From the NCBI GenBank assembly GCA_032622095.1, contig CP136062.1, positions 138,402,351 through 138,466,350 of the forward strand: a stretch of DNA of 64,000 bases, read 5' to 3'. This DNA is from Siphonodentalium dalli. Taxonomy: Eukaryota; Mollusca; Scaphopoda; Gadilida; Siphonodentaliidae. The position numbers were made by a program, and so were the translations under genes. Of this stretch, positions 1 to 11,906 are shown in pieces; the stretch's first letter is position 1; the number at the start of each line of letters is the position of its first letter. The notes below the pieces were generated by a model. The model ran no database searches, had not been told where the DNA came from, and was given only the letters and a program-made list of their open reading frames with translations.

Positions 1-544
1 AGGCACACACGCACGCACAAGCTCGCGGACACTCACACACTTACCCCCAAGCTGACGTATAGTACGGATACAGACACGTTTATGTTACATGCGAGATAAA
101 CTATAAGCACACCTAATTTGAATTTTTGCCTGAATTACACGTTGAGTACGGACCACACGAAGAGCGCACCATGCACACAACTATATGGCTATATAGAGTT
201 TGATCATCTGATGATCGCTTTCATACGAAAGGAATATTTATGTAAGAACAAGCATGTATGTGTTGCGCCTATAGATATATTCTTGCACTGCTGGCAAGGA
301 AGATAAGAAATCGTTAAGTTGGGGAACCGAGGTCATGAATATATATTTATCACATGTAATTAACATGAGTGGATGTAAGGTTGTTTCAGCTACCCAATTT
401 TAGTTTCGGAAGAGGGGCGATGACTCTACATGTAATACACATCACCCGGTCAACTCAGGTTGACCCCATTAATACCAGAACTTAGACACAAGTGCATTTG
501 AATGTACAGGCGCAAGGTAGGCTACGATAACATATGGTAGAACA
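1..544. other. intergenic, 5' edge of window; likely LINE 3' flank
   Basis: The first 60 bases are CA-rich simple sequence. The rest precedes, on the plus strand, the stop of the minus-strand LINE ORF, so part of it may be the LINE 3' untranslated region. I see no poly-A or poly-T boundary that fixes the element end and no convincing host exon. Confidence 0.4.
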
Positions 545-2176
545 TTATACGCCAGGCGTGAACAAATTCGATACAAACAGGTAGGTTTGCCACAATGTGT
601 GCGTATGGCCAACAATGAACGACACATAGTACATTGGATCTTCGATAAATGAGAACAGTTCAACAGGAAGATTTGTCAAATGTAACAGAAGGAGTTCTCC
701 GTCGTCGAGCTCATTTGCCCATAGATAAAACAAGATGCCAAAGTTGTCGATCAACTCATACCACATTTTATTTCGAGAACAGCAAAGAGCTGGATGGCTG
801 CAGTGAATAATAGCATGTTTAATTTGATCGTCATAGCTCATGTTGCATATCACACAGACGTCTGCCTTTGGTGTCGCTGTTGCAGCGATCAACTGAGCAA
901 CAGAATAAAATGCGATTTTGTTCTCTGAATACAAGCGACAGGAACGCCATAGATGAGACATTTGAAAATGAGTTTGAATTTGGCTAAATCTATCGAAAGA
1001 CGGATCAGTTGCAACACTTTGTTCCCAGTTATGCACGCGTCGGTTATTGATTTCGGTTTTGACTAGGCGATTCCATTCCAATTTTGCAGGGAACAATCCG
1101 TTCTCCGAAAAGCTGTCCATATATTGGCTTAATTTGTAATAACTCAATTTGTCTTCGATATCTGCAAAGAACGAGCTCTTGTTTGGAATTTCATGTGACA
1201 AGTGCAAGTGAAACCGGTTTACAAAAATCTCTTTGCAAGCCTTCGATGGCGAGAGGCGACAGAGGCTTCCAAAGAGGCTACGTTTACGGGCACCAATGAA
1301 CGAGGAGATTGGGCCTATGCCCATGAGACCTTGAACTATGTCCGTCCGCGTTCTGACAGGAAGGTTCTGTATACGTTTGAGACAGAACCGATGGATCTTT
1401 TCCAGAGCACATGCATCCGAAACAGACATGCCACATAGAAATTCTGAGCCATATAGACCTTTTGGTAAAACGATCGTCTTGTAGATGATTGCACAGCTTG
1501 TCGGGGTTATTCCCCCAGCATTGCTAAGGAGGAAAAATGTTGATCTAATTTCGTCGACAGCTCTCTCAGAGAGCTCTTTCACAAAGTTTTGTTTGCTAAC
1601 ATGAATACCTAAATGAGTTATTTCGTCTGTTTCGGATACGTTTCCAGCGCCCAGTCTCCAGCATCTGTCTAAAGTGTCATTTTGCCTGTGTGTTTCATTG
1701 AACACGATTACCTTACATTTGTTAGGGTTATAAATAAAACGCCATTTTTGACTGTACATAGAACATATATCACATAAACGCTGGAGGCCGTAACTGGAAA
1801 GTGATAGCAACGTCATGTCGTCAGCTTGTGTCGGCGCTGAACAATTCGTGGAGAGAAGACGGAAACCAAAGTTTGTAGCTTCGAGTGCATGTATCAGATC
1901 ATCAATATAGATCATGTACAGCAAGGGTGAGAGTATATCTCCTTGTCTAGTACCTTGCTTGATTTCGATAGATCTCGAAAGTATGGAAGCGTGTTTGACA
2001 ACGCATGTAATCCCACGGAGAAATTCATTTAGTAGGAGCCATATTCTCCCCTGAAATCCACGAAGGTTTAGTTTCAACAGAAGTCCATTTATCCAGACTG
2101 TATCGAAGGCTTTGTGTACGTCTAGAAAACAGGCAAACAGAAAATATGGGGGCAAAGACTCCTCAACCATCAACAA
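545..2176 (-). CDS. non-LTR retrotransposon (LINE) reverse transcriptase, 5'-truncated
   Basis: Open for 543 codons, and the frame continues upstream to about 2214, so the listed first codon (TTG) is not a true start. The protein carries reverse transcriptase motifs in order: FLDVHKAFDTV (catalytic Asp, about residues 17-27), QGTRQGDILSPLLY (about 74-87), then QADDMTLLS (the ADD catalytic pair, about 117-125), followed by KWRFIYNPNKCKV in the thumb-proximal region. The C-terminus has a CVIC-x12-H-x4-H cysteine-histidine cluster (about residue 440) like the zinc knuckle at the end of many animal LINE ORF2 proteins. In the family this enzyme makes DNA by target-primed reverse transcription. The N-terminal endonuclease is absent, as expected for 5' truncation. 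The LINE clade cannot be settled by eye. No internal stop, so the copy is fairly young. Confidence 0.85.
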   Translation of the reverse strand: MLMVEESLPPYFLFACFLDVHKAFDTVWINGLLLKLNLRGFQGRIWLLLNEFLRGITCVVKHASILSRSIEIKQGTRQGDILSPLLYMIYIDDLIHALEATNFGFRLLSTNCSAPTQADDMTLLSLSSYGLQRLCDICSMYSQKWRFIYNPNKCKVIVFNETHRQNDTLDRCWRLGAGNVSETDEITHLGIHVSKQNFVKELSERAVDEIRSTFFLLSNAGGITPTSCAIIYKTIVLPKGLYGSEFLCGMSVSDACALEKIHRFCLKRIQNLPVRTRTDIVQGLMGIGPISSFIGARKRSLFGSLCRLSPSKACKEIFVNRFHLHLSHEIPNKSSFFADIEDKLSYYKLSQYMDSFSENGLFPAKLEWNRLVKTEINNRRVHNWEQSVATDPSFDRFSQIQTHFQMSHLWRSCRLYSENKIAFYSVAQLIAATATPKADVCVICNMSYDDQIKHAIIHCSHPALCCSRNKMWYELIDNFGILFYLWANELDDGELLLLHLTNLPVELFSFIEDPMYYVSFIVGHTHTLWQTYLFVSNLFTPGV

Positions 2177-2217
2177 ATCTTCACCAGTCTGATCACATGC
2201 TTCATATTCTAATCATG

Positions 2218-2390
2218 TTAGCCAGAGGGTGATTGTGTTTACACAGTATTGACTTGAGTGTTGGCTATTCTTGTGTATATATTATGTTGGTCTTTTCATG
2301 ACGGCGTATATAGCTCATCTAGCTTGAGTTTGTATCTGGTGGTGGACACATGCTCGTTATAAATTATAGGTTGCACTAACTTGCACATGT
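2218..2390. other. unassigned spacer
   Basis: Sequence between the upstream limit of the LINE reading frame and the foldback element at 2391. Nothing recognisable. Confidence 0.4.
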
Positions 2391-2883
2391 CACGGTGGGG
2401 AATCACGTGGTTTCGAGGTTGGTGAGTACCACGCATTCAAAATGTGCAAACTCAGAAAATCACAATATAGGAGGAACTTACACAAAACATAGCAGTTTGA
2501 CTGTTAAAGAGCATATGCTGGTTTATTTTTGAACAAGTCGATACCTTATTTGTTTTCTATAACATTCTGACCAAAGTTGCCAGTCGGTGGTACGCGGAAT
2601 ACACCAGTCCATACATCTTGGAAAATCCTTCGACTGACAACTTTGGTCAGAATGTTAGAGCAAACAAATGTGAATTTGGACATAAATGAGGCATCAGTTT
2701 ATTTGAAATGAAAAATAATATAGCATCTGCTCGTTGCTGTCAAAATCATGGTCAAAATACTACACATTTAATATCTTAGTTTATTACCTTTTTTCACTCG
2801 CTTCTGGTCGCGTTTTAGATCGCCTCGGCCATTTTTGAGATCGCGATACTCATTAACTCGAAACCACTCGATTCCCCACCGTG
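2391..2883. mobile_element. non-autonomous DNA element with CACGGTGGGGAATC terminal inverted repeats
   Basis: The left end reads CACGGTGGGGAATC followed by ACGTGGTTTCGAG; the right end at 2858-2883 is its inverted copy with a two-base difference. Length 493 bp, no coding capacity. The flanks ACATGT (left) and AGATGT (right) may be a 6-bp target duplication with one mismatch. A smaller hairpin (2561-2656) sits inside. Superfamily not assigned. Confidence 0.65.
2561..2656. repeat. hairpin, ACATTCTGACCAAAGTTG arms
   Basis: A 96-bp imperfect inverted repeat: ACATTCTGACCAAAGTTG at the left is mirrored by CAACTTTGGTCAGAATGT at the right, with a further AGTCG/CGACT pairing inside. It looks like a very small MITE nested in the 2391-2883 element. 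Confidence 0.65.
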
Positions 2884-3659
2884 AGATGTATACTCTTCAT
2901 CTTTCTTCTCAAAAACATTTACAATTTGTTCCATTTGTATGTACCGAATAGCATATATTTATATTCAATTATATAATGTTTGAATCTTGAATAGCGAAAA
3001 TAAAGGTATATATATTAAATTCGATTGCCCAAGTAGTTTCGTAGTATGTGAAACAATATATTTGAACAGCCAAATGGGCCAGGGAAACACTGGTGTGCCT
3101 TCTGCTGCGTCCACACCCTTTCTCATCGGCTAAATGCCCAATTTATCACACAGAACCCACACATGCTATTGTGTTCGTCAGTTTAGGTCATAAGGATATC
3201 GGTTTACATGATATCTGGTGCTAGCTTTTTCTGTCCAGAGTCTATTAATCTTTACTAAATGGATTCTCCCAGTCAGTTAAAACAGTACTTTGCAATTGTT
3301 CATCTTGAGGAGTTTTTAGAAAACAAGCAGACAACAGCTAATATCATGACAGTACAGGAGTCGTATTTATTGCAGGCAAATGTTCAGATACATGCAAGTT
3401 CTACAAACGACCATAATTGAACATATTAAAATATTCACCTCCGTCAAAAACCGCCATCATTAAAATATAGAGACTGTTCTTACACCAATCAGAAATATGG
3501 CATAAACAGTATGTTATTGTCAAATGTTTTTCCTTTGTTATGTAAACAAAAGCAATAAACGTTACAGAATCTGGCTTTAGTTTAGATCCGGATATGACAA
3601 ACATAAAGAGCGTTATTTGTTACCGTTTTCCCAGATATGGAAATAACAAGCAGTCGCAG
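2884..3659. other. unassigned spacer
   Basis: AT-rich sequence with no terminal repeats, no conserved reading frame and no RNA gene that I recognise. Confidence 0.4.
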
Positions 3660-3681
3660 ATGAAGTTACCCCACCCCCCCC

Positions 3682-4340
3682 CCCCCGCCGAATTGTGCAG
3701 TTGGGGAAGTGCATTCTCAATGTTTGCGTTCTCAGTATGTTCTAAACAAAGAGGTGGGATTTTGTCAAAAAGCGTGGATTGCGAACTCATTTTAGGTACC
3801 AACATTTGTGGAAATTAGCCATGTGACGTCAAGTCCAATAACTCTGCTGAAAATATCCGGCCGGACCTGGTTTGCGAACTCCTTCCAGATACTGGTAATG
3901 TGAACTCTTACCAAAAATCTTTGAAATCCGTCGACATTTGTGGAAATGAGCCGTGACGTCGTCCATTTGAACACAAAAATAAACAAAGTCCAATAACTGC
4001 TGAAAATAACCGGCCGGACCTGGTTTGCGAACTCATTTTAGGTAATGGTCAGGTGAACTCATATACCAAATATCTTTGAAATCCGTTGAGATGTGTGGGA
4101 ATGAGCCCTGCGACGTCGTCTATTTGCTAAATTCGACAAAAATAATAAACAAAGTCCAATAACTCCGGTAAAAATATCCGGCCGGACCTGGCTTGCGAAC
4201 TCATTCTAGGTAATGGTCAGGTGAACTCCTCAGTATACCACAAATCTTTGAAATCCGTTGACATTTGTTCAAGTTATGACTTACCAATTCGGGACGGAAC
4301 CCATTCCTTTTCCCCCCGCAAATTTTCAATTTGGCGGGGG
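3682..4340 (+). mobile_element. hairpin-ended element (family 7) with ~160 bp internal repeats
   Basis: The left end holds CCCCCGCCGAATTG (3682-3695). The right end holds CAATTTGGCGGGGG (4327-4340), its inverted copy with one mismatch, and this arm also folds back on the preceding CCCCCCGCAAATT to make a 3' terminal hairpin (4312-4340). A gggacggaaccc stretch lies just before the hairpin. The interior is a minisatellite (separate entry). No coding capacity. The build matches families 1-3 in this window, so I place it with them, but the exact outer boundaries are not fixed and I found no 5' palindrome. Confidence 0.6.
3760..4285 (+). repeat. minisatellite, ~160 bp unit, about 3.3 copies
   Basis: Units start near 3830, 3986 and 4152 and share CCAATAACT, ATCCGGCCGGACCTGG, GCGAACTC, AATCTTTGAAATCCGT. 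A truncated copy precedes them. The unit is related in pattern to the AAGTCGAAAAAGGGGCATAA module seen in other families here. Confidence 0.75.
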
Positions 4341-6165
4341 ACAATAAAGAGCGTTTATATCATTTCTGTGTGATTAACCAATAGAATTGCGCTGCGTTAT
4401 GTAAAGAGAAGAAAAACTTCTGTAACACGAGCAGGCTCTTGTTTACGTACACCATCTTACGTCTTGACGATCGATACTATACTATTTACGCGCCGATTAT
4501 GTTGGGCATATGAACCAAACTATGTATATTTTAATATTCCTTCCGTTGATGGCCATTTGAACAAATATGAATATTTCTGCAACGAAAGCCGCCCGTGCCT
4601 TTAAAGCGAGGTCATGTTTTGAACATTTGACTACTTATTTCATTAGATGCATCTTATATATTAAGTATTCATATTTTCAAAACATGACATCACCTGTAAT
4701 GGCATAAGAATAGTCAACAGGCGATATTGAGCGTTTGCTTAAGAACCTTGTTCAAAGCATAAGGGTTAACGTAATATGTTCAACCCAGTTGACTCTATAC
4801 AGTCATCTGATAAAGTATATTTATCTGATTATTGAACAGATAATTCAAATTGCTAGCTGGTTAATGTTGGATTATTGACAGCATGTGCCTATGGGATAGA
4901 TGGAAAGTGTTAATTTCTAAACCAGATATCAACCAGTCGATACCAAACACTATACAGATCAGGGGCGTGTCTAAAACTGTCCATGACCATATGTATATTT
5001 ATGTTGGGACACTGCAGGAACTGTTACATCGGAAGTCGTTCTATCGCCTGTTTGTGATGGTTCTTGAATGATTTGTGACGGTTCCTCATGATAGAAATTA
5101 TACATTTTCGCGAGTTTTTGACAGTTAAAGCGCAATTATTGAGCCATCTAGCAGACAATTCGACTAATTTTTCCTTTCCCTGCACATTCGATTTCCCAAT
5201 GAGCGTAATAAAAAAAATTCATTGTGCGAGTCATGACGAAAACCGCAAATTTTTATATTTGTTTGGGTTATCTCCTGATAGTCTGTTCTCTCCCAATTTG
5301 ATCGGTTCTATACGGTTAATAATATGGCTAATATTTGGCAGTCCCCCCCCCCCCCGATACATGGCTCAATCTGACCATTTCGTAAAATTTACCAAAGATA
5401 AACAACAAAATATGCATTAAGACGTTTTTAATCAGCAAAAAATAAGGCGTTAAAAGTTCTTTGACACCCATACAATGTTCTTATTACGCAATTTATGAAG
5501 TTAAAATTGGGTGGTGTTGCTAGTTTTGCAGATTTTGTGGTCCAGTGGGCGATTTTTTTGGTACCTTACTCAATCGTACCGATATAATCGCGTAGATGCT
5601 GAATTTGCAAAGTTAACGCCACCGGTGTATAATATGTTTTTGAAAATATGACTCAATCGTATCGATAGTCAGGACAGGCTGAAATTGTAAACTTAAATTC
5701 ACCGGTGTAATAATGTTCTTGAAAATATAAATAATCTGATAGCCTGAAAATAATGTACAACCCATTGGGAGCCCCTGGTGTAGTGAAGTGAGTTATGGGT
5801 AATTTTAATTGGAGTTCGCATGTCTGTTCTGTTGGATCTAGACTTGGAGTAACCGCCATCTTTAATTTTCTAATTACCGAAAAGTCGAGAAGTAATGGCT
5901 CCCAGCCCCCCCACACGGGCGGGAATTGATATCGATATGACAGCGGCTGACTAACTATCAAGGCGAGGTACAGTGAAAGGTCACAGGTTAAATGTACCCA
6001 GGTGAAATGAACTCAAAATGTCATCAGCCATGCGCAGCGAACGGTCACAGGTTAAATGTACTCAAAGGTCATCGGCCGTATAATTAAATATTTTGAAGCC
6101 AAAATAGTACGGTGATAAAGTCAAAATTGTATCGTATACACAATGTGTTTGTACCGATGAATGCG
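4341..6165. other. unassigned spacer with a C12 run
   Basis: No supported gene. A poly-C tract lies near 5342. Small ORFs here are not conserved-looking. Confidence 0.4.
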
Positions 6166-6235
6166 ACTCGACTCGTTTTCGTGGTCATATAGGCCCTATA
6201 TAACCTATGATCACGAAAACGAGCAGAGTCGCGAT
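6166..6235. repeat. hairpin with ~25 bp arms
   Basis: CTCGTTTTCGTGGTCATATAGG is mirrored by CCTATGATCACGAAAACGAG around a ccctatata loop; flanking gcgactcg and gagtcgcg extend the arms with a few mismatches. No coding function. Possibly a tiny MITE or a remnant of a larger foldback. Confidence 0.65.
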
Positions 6236-6817
6236 ATCTGATAGAATTCGAGGAATCGTACATTCACTTTCAATAGTATAGATTCACTGCAATCTGCCGC
6301 GGAATTCCCAACATTAAGGCTACTTTCATTTTCAATAGGTTTTCCGAATTTCCACTTTTACCACGCAAAGCGACCTTAGTTGACACATATATATGGCACA
6401 CTGGCCGAGTCCATGGCAAATAGTTTATGTAGCATTGCTTCTTTCGTTTAATTAAAGCTCACCTCGTTAAAACGCATGTCAATCGTATTTGTTTACAAAT
6501 TGCATTGGGTGCGACGTTTTGCAGTAGGTCCCTATTTGCGGAGATCACTATGCGGAAGTCCCCGAATTCGCGAGGTCCCCTAAAATGGGCGATATATGTA
6601 TATTTTAATGAGGGAACGGGTGCGTATATGTCAATTGCTACGTATTTTAAACAAATAACGACACGATAATCGTAATAGAGGTCTGTTCTATCAATTATAT
6701 ATGCCCCGAGTTCACTTGGTGCAAATCAAACGGCGATAAACATTCTCGTGTGCCAGAAGGACTCAAGTTGTGAATAAGATGAATATTTATTAGATGTTAT
6801 TTAACAAGTCAATCAAA
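6236..6817. other. unassigned spacer
   Basis: No supported feature seen. Confidence 0.4.
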
Positions 6818-6868
6818 TAATATTATTCATTAGCGCCTATATTAGCGCCAACTAATGAATAATATTTT
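6818..6868. repeat. AT-rich hairpin
   Basis: AATATTATTCATTAG is followed after about 20 bases by CTAATGAATAATATT, a perfect 15-base inverted repeat, with short GC pairs inside the loop. Confidence 0.65.
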
Positions 6869-7489
6869 ATATTATAATTTATGGCTAATAATATGATCTT
6901 GGTGGCATTACCATTTCTGACTATGGTTTTCTTGTCACACTTGTTCTGCTGTTCCCGACAATCACTCAGGGTTTGCTATAACTTCTAAGCCTCTAGACAT
7001 GAAGCCATGCCGACTCAGATTCCTGTTATGAGATACCCGATTACAACCAATCATGCAATTAATTGTATACACTCACTTGGCAGGGGAATAATTGTTTATA
7101 CTAGTAAAGTCTATCTTTTGTAATATTTAATAAAATAAAAATTGTATGAAGTGAAATCAAAAAATTTTGGTCACCCGCTTTAACTTACTAGTAGTCCCGA
7201 ACAATACGAAGAGCCGACGCGAAGTTGACCTGAGAAAAGTCGGCCCCAATGATTAGATAGGAATTTAATATTGTTAATACTATTTTAAACTAGCTGATGT
7301 GCGGACTTCGTCCTGGTGATTTCTTTGCGATCGCCTCCATCTGTGCAGAATATACAGCATCTGGAAACATGCCTATATGAGTGTATATGAGCAAGGTCAA
7401 GGACACGATCGCATGTGAAATTGGATCCACCCATATTGTTCCTGGGATCAAAGTAGGCCTACAAACCAAATTTTTGGTGATGGATGGAT
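6869..7489. other. unassigned spacer
   Basis: No supported gene. Ends where a degenerate family-1 monomer begins. Confidence 0.4.
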
Positions 7490-7715
7490 TTTTATAATCA
7501 GAGATGGCCACATTTTTTATGAATGACCAGGAATGACCCTCAAAAATTACTTGTTCCGAAATCTACATGTCAATGTTAACATCCATGACAAATTTCAACT
7601 TGGGGGGAAGCGATAATTTTATGCTGAGCAGTCAATGGAATGATAATGGAAGTCAAGTCTCGGAAGGGATTTTATTGTGCAGAATAAAATTATTTTCATT
7701 TCAAAACTTTAATCC
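7490..7715 (+). repeat. degenerate family-1 monomer
   Basis: Contains recognisable pieces of the family-1 core repeat (GAGATGGCCACATTTTTT, CTACATGTCAATGTTAACAT, CCATGACAAATTTCA) with many changes. It forms the left flank of element A and is probably an older insertion. Confidence 0.6.
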
Positions 7716-9023
7716 AATGAAAGTGTCAATGACACTGTAGCTCAACTTGGAAAGGGAATAATTTAATGTATTACAGTCAATGGAGCGATTAGGAATGTGG
7801 AAAGTTGAATGTCTAATACTAGTTTATAGACATGAAGAGAAAAGTAAAATCCAAGATGGCTGCTGGCGGCCATGTTTTCGGCCGAATGACTCCAAAATGA
7901 GTCGTTCCCATCTACATGTCATCGTTAACATCCATGACAAATTTTATGACGATCAGACTAAAGGTACGACCTGTAGCCCATGCTAAAGAATTTAGTCATA
8001 CAAAGAGTAAAATCCAAGATGGCTGCTGGCGGCCATGTTTTTTGGCCGAATGAGCCCAAAATGACTAGTTCCCATCTACATGTCATCGTTAACATCCATG
8101 ACAAATTTTATGACGATCAGACTAAAGGTACGACCTGTAGCCCATGCTAAATAATTTTGTCATACAAAGAGTAAAATCCAAGATGGCTGCTGGCGGCCAT
8201 GATTTTTGGCCGAATGACCCCATAATTACTCGTTCCCATCTACATGTCAATATTATCATCCATGACAAATTTTATGATGATTAGACGAATAGTACGACCT
8301 GTGGCCCATGCTAATGGATTAAATTTTGAAATCCAAGATGGCCACTGGCGGCCATGTTTTTTGTCCGAGTGACCCCAAAATGACTCGTTCCCATCTACAT
8401 TCCAATTTCAACAGCCATGACAAATTTTATGATGATCAGACTAAAGGTACGACCTGTAGCCCGTGCTAAAGGATTTAGTCGTACAAAGAGTAAAATCCAA
8501 GATGGCTGCTGGCGGCCATGTTTTTTGGCCGAATGACCCCAAAATGACTCGTTCCCATCTACATGTCATTATTAACATTCTTGACAAATTTTATGATGAT
8601 CGGAATAAAAGTACGACCTGTAGCCCGTGCTAAAGAATTTAGTCATACAAAGAGTAAAATCCAAGATGGCTGCTGGCTGCCATGTTTTTGGGCCGAATGA
8701 CCCCAAAATTACTCGTTCCCATCTACATGTCAATATTAACATCCATGACAAATTTCATGATGATCAGACGAACAGTACGGCCTGTAGCCCGTGCTAATGG
8801 ATTGAGTTTTGAAATCAAATATGGCTGCTGGCGGCCATGTTTTTTTTCCAAATGACCCCAAAATTAATCATTCTGGTCTAAATGTTGATGTCAACAGCTA
8901 TGACAAATTTCATAATGATCCGATCAAAGGTACGACCTGTAGCCTGCATTGTTGATGCCTTACGTACACACGGACGACAAAGCCATGGCAATAGCTCCAA
9001 CTTTACAAAGTAAAGTTGAGCTA
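7716..9023 (+). mobile_element. family-1 core-repeat element A
   Basis: The 5' end carries the odd palindrome AGTGTCAATGACACT and then GTAGCTCAACTT. The 3' end is a hairpin, TAGCTCCAACTTTA then TAAAGTTGAGCTA (8992-9023), so the 5' TAGCTCAACTT and 3' AAGTTGAGCTA are inverted copies. Between them are about seven core repeats of 160-164 bp and a short CGGACGAC tract. No protein is encoded. The build (short ends around tandem core repeats, 3' hairpin, subterminal inverted repeat) resembles bivalve 'pearl' elements and Helentron-derived HINEs; I infer a non-autonomous rolling-circle element. Confidence 0.8.
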
Positions 9024-9163
9024 ATAAATGGTTTGCAGGGCGCACCGATGGATTCAAATATGAAATCTAAGATGGCTGCCGGCATCCACTTATTTTTATA
9101 TCAAATTGATAGCTCACATCTTGGTGATCTTAAACATGCCTGTTATTTTCAAAACATTTCTCC

Positions 9164-11179
9164 AATGGAAGTGTCAATGACACTGTAGTTCCACTTTGAA
9201 ATGGGATCATGCCATATATTACAGTCCATAGAGGATATGGAACGCTGACAGTTTATATGCTTGTATAACTCTGAGGTTACGCTGAAGATGCTAACAGTTT
9301 GGGATTAATCGGATGAAAAAGTTTGACTGTATGGAGTGCCAAAGGATGCACTAATACTACTAGAAAGAGCAAAGCTGAAATGGCTCCCATCAACAGGTCA
9401 CCCCGAAGATCCATATTAAGTTTGGTGATGACCGGATGAGGGAGTTGGCCTTTTGGATGCGCAGAAGGATTTAGTCCTACAAAGAGAATAATTCAAGAAG
9501 ACCGTTGGCGGCCACGTTATTCAATGAAATATGGAAAATTTGATGGCTCCCATCCAGTAGTCACCAAAAAGAATCATATGAAGTTTGGGGACGATCTGAT
9601 AAGGGATGTGATCTGTAAAGTGTGCCAAATTATTTAGTTTTAAAGAGTAAAATCCAAGATGGCTGGCAGCAGCGCAATCTTTTTCATTGTTCAAATTTGA
9701 TAGCTCCCATCTAGAGGTGATCCTGAAAATGCAAATCAATTTTCAAAACAAATCTCCAATAAATGCGGGCTGCAGGCAGTGTTCACGCTGGCCCAGAAAT
9801 TCCTTTAGCCATTATTTTAGCCAAATGCTAATTTTTTTTAGCCACTTTGAATTTACTTTAGCCACTTGTTTGAGAAAGTTTTGGAGATAAATTGAACGTA
9901 TATTACATTTTATTGACAAAAGAACACAATAACAATGTAATATGAGCAATGACATCCTGCCAAGCGAAAATATGCAATACGATATCTGAAGTTTTATTTA
10001 TTCGCGATTTTGTGCCTAGTTTTATCTATGCCTATGCGTATCTAGTGCATATTTGTTCAATTCGCGGGAAAATAGTAAGTATACCCTGGTGACTACGCAA
10101 TTAGGATAAATTTAATCGTGGCTAGTTGGCCAAATGTCACTGTAAATAAATGTTACATGACTCTAATTTGTGCATAATAGTACGATTGAGTTATCAATAA
10201 AGCATCTATCTAAATTCATTTTGGAAACTTGACTCGCAACAAAACCCTCCCGTCACTTTAAGTGATTAAGCATTTTCCCTTATCCCCACTCAAAAGTTGC
10301 GTTTATTACAACACAAAGCGTCTGCCATTGACACTGCATGAAATCAACACCAATGTACTCCTATTACTAATTGCTCCAAGCACATCGGATCGCGTAACAT
10401 ACACGAGGTGGCGACGCTTTTGTTGTACGGATGTCAGCTGCGCGCATGTCCAGATGGACATATTTGAGAGGAAATTAATTTGGTAAATTTTTTCGCCATT
10501 TGGTCATTTTTTTTCGCCATTTACAATTTATTTTCGCCAATGGCTAAAATGGCTACCGACAGCGTGAACACTGACTGCAGGGTGTGCCGATGGATTCAAA
10601 TTTGAAATTGGAGATGCCTGCTTATGGCCATGTTATTTTATCCAATATTTATGGCTACATCTAGATATCAGCCCAAAGATCCATATGTTTAGAGATGATC
10701 GGATGAGGGAGGCGTCCTGTTAAGTGTACCAAAGGATTCAGTCATTCAAAGAGTAAAATCCAAGATGGACTCTAGCAGCCATGTTTTTCAATGTGATTAG
10801 GAAAAATCTAGAAATCAGCTCTAAGATCCATATCAAGTTCGGTGATGATTGGATGAGGGATGTGGTCTGTTGGGTGGGTGTGCCAAAGGATTTAGTCATG
10901 CAAAGAGTAGAATCAAAGATCATTGCCGGCGTCCATGTTTTAATCGTTCCAATCTAGAGGTAATCCAAATCATGCCTGTAAATTTACAGAACATTTCTGC
11001 GATATGACCCCAAAATGACTTGTTCCCATTTAAATGGGAATGTCAACAGCCATGACAAATTTCACAATGATCCGACCGAAGGTACAACCCGGTAGCCCAT
11101 GCTAATGAAATTGTTGACAGACTTACAGATGATGGACACCAACCCATGGCAATAGCTCAAACTTTGTCAAGTTGAGCTA
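9164..11179 (+). mobile_element. family-1 element B, older and interrupted
   Basis: Starts with the same palindrome (GTGTCAATGACAC) followed by a mutated GTAGTTCCACTTT. Ends at CAATAGCTCAAACTTTGTCA then AGTTGAGCTA, the family-1 3' hairpin with a shortened loop. The interior holds diverged monomers (subtype with GCTCCCATC and GATGATCGGATGAGGGA). It is split by the hAT-like element at 9777-10573. More diverged than A, so an older insertion. Confidence 0.7.
9777..10573. mobile_element. hAT-like non-autonomous element, CAGTGTTCACGCTG ends
   Basis: The left terminus CAGTGTTCACGCTG is mirrored by CAGCGTGAACACTG at the right. The flanks GCTGCAGG (9769-9776) and ACTGCAGG (10574-10581) match at 7 of 8 positions, an 8-bp target duplication typical of hAT. 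Subterminal TTTAGCC and TTCGCCA words recur near both ends (possible transposase-binding repeats). No transposase is present in its 797 bp. It sits inside family-1 element B. Confidence 0.8.
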
Positions 11180-11876
11180 AATATGCGAACATCATTGGGC
11201 ACTCTTGATCATGTCTCCAGATAAGGAACCACCATACTGAATTTCCTTAAATGCAAACTTGTTCATGACATTTGTGCTGATGGACAGAAAACCATTTCGA
11301 GATGCACAAAGGAGGATAACTCCAAAACAGAAAATGCGAAGGTCATTGGGCACTTTTGAGTTAGTTGAACTTATTATCTGAACATTTCCGATTAATGAAT
11401 ATGACTACTCCTGCACTTGAATTACCCGTTAGTCTGCTTAATTTTCCTCAACAACCTTCCAAATAAATGATAGGGCATTCTAAAATGTATTTCATGCTGG
11501 GTGGGAGAATCCATTTTGTATACAAAGTGTTAAAACACAGTTGAAAGAAAAACGTCATTGAACCCTCTTTTGAAAGTACTCCAGTTTGAAGTCAATCCAG
11601 AATATCCCTCATTTTTTATTGAAAAGTGGACAATAATTAGATCACAATGCCCATGCAAAATACCCTAATGTACCAGGGAAGAACAAAAGACTAAGATATG
11701 ATTAGTTCTTTGTTGTATACTGAACTGTGTATAAAATAGCTTGCCATTTTGCTAACATGTCAGACCAGAGGTATACAATTTGTGGAGGACTAGAATATTC
11801 AATGCACACAGCATTATAACAAATAAAAAAAAAAATGTTTTATCACATAGCACTGGATTTGTCGGAGTCTCAACAT
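11180..11876 (-). other. 3' flank and probable 3' UTR of the nucleoplasmin-like gene
   Basis: Lies downstream of the host stop codon on the minus strand. Contains a poly-A signal candidate (11615-11620). No other coding sequence supported. Confidence 0.45.
11615..11620 (-). terminator. candidate polyadenylation signal
   Basis: Plus-strand TTTATT, i.e. AATAAA on the minus strand, 257 bases beyond the stop codon of the nucleoplasmin-like gene. Position is plausible but unproven in such AT-rich sequence. Confidence 0.35.
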
Positions 11877-11906
11877 TCATTTCTTCTTTCCTCCTTTCTT
11901 TGCAGC
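11877..11906 (-). CDS. nucleoplasmin-like, last coding exon
   Basis: Thirty bases coding AAKKGGKKK and a TGA stop. The acceptor on the minus strand reads ctattctcttccag before GCT, a good pyrimidine tract. It enters in phase 0, matching the phase-0 end of the exon at 14292-14339. It supplies the end of the lysine-rich tail; such basic tails in the family bind nucleic acid or modulate histone binding. Confidence 0.82.
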   Translation of the reverse strand, partial: AAKKGGKKK

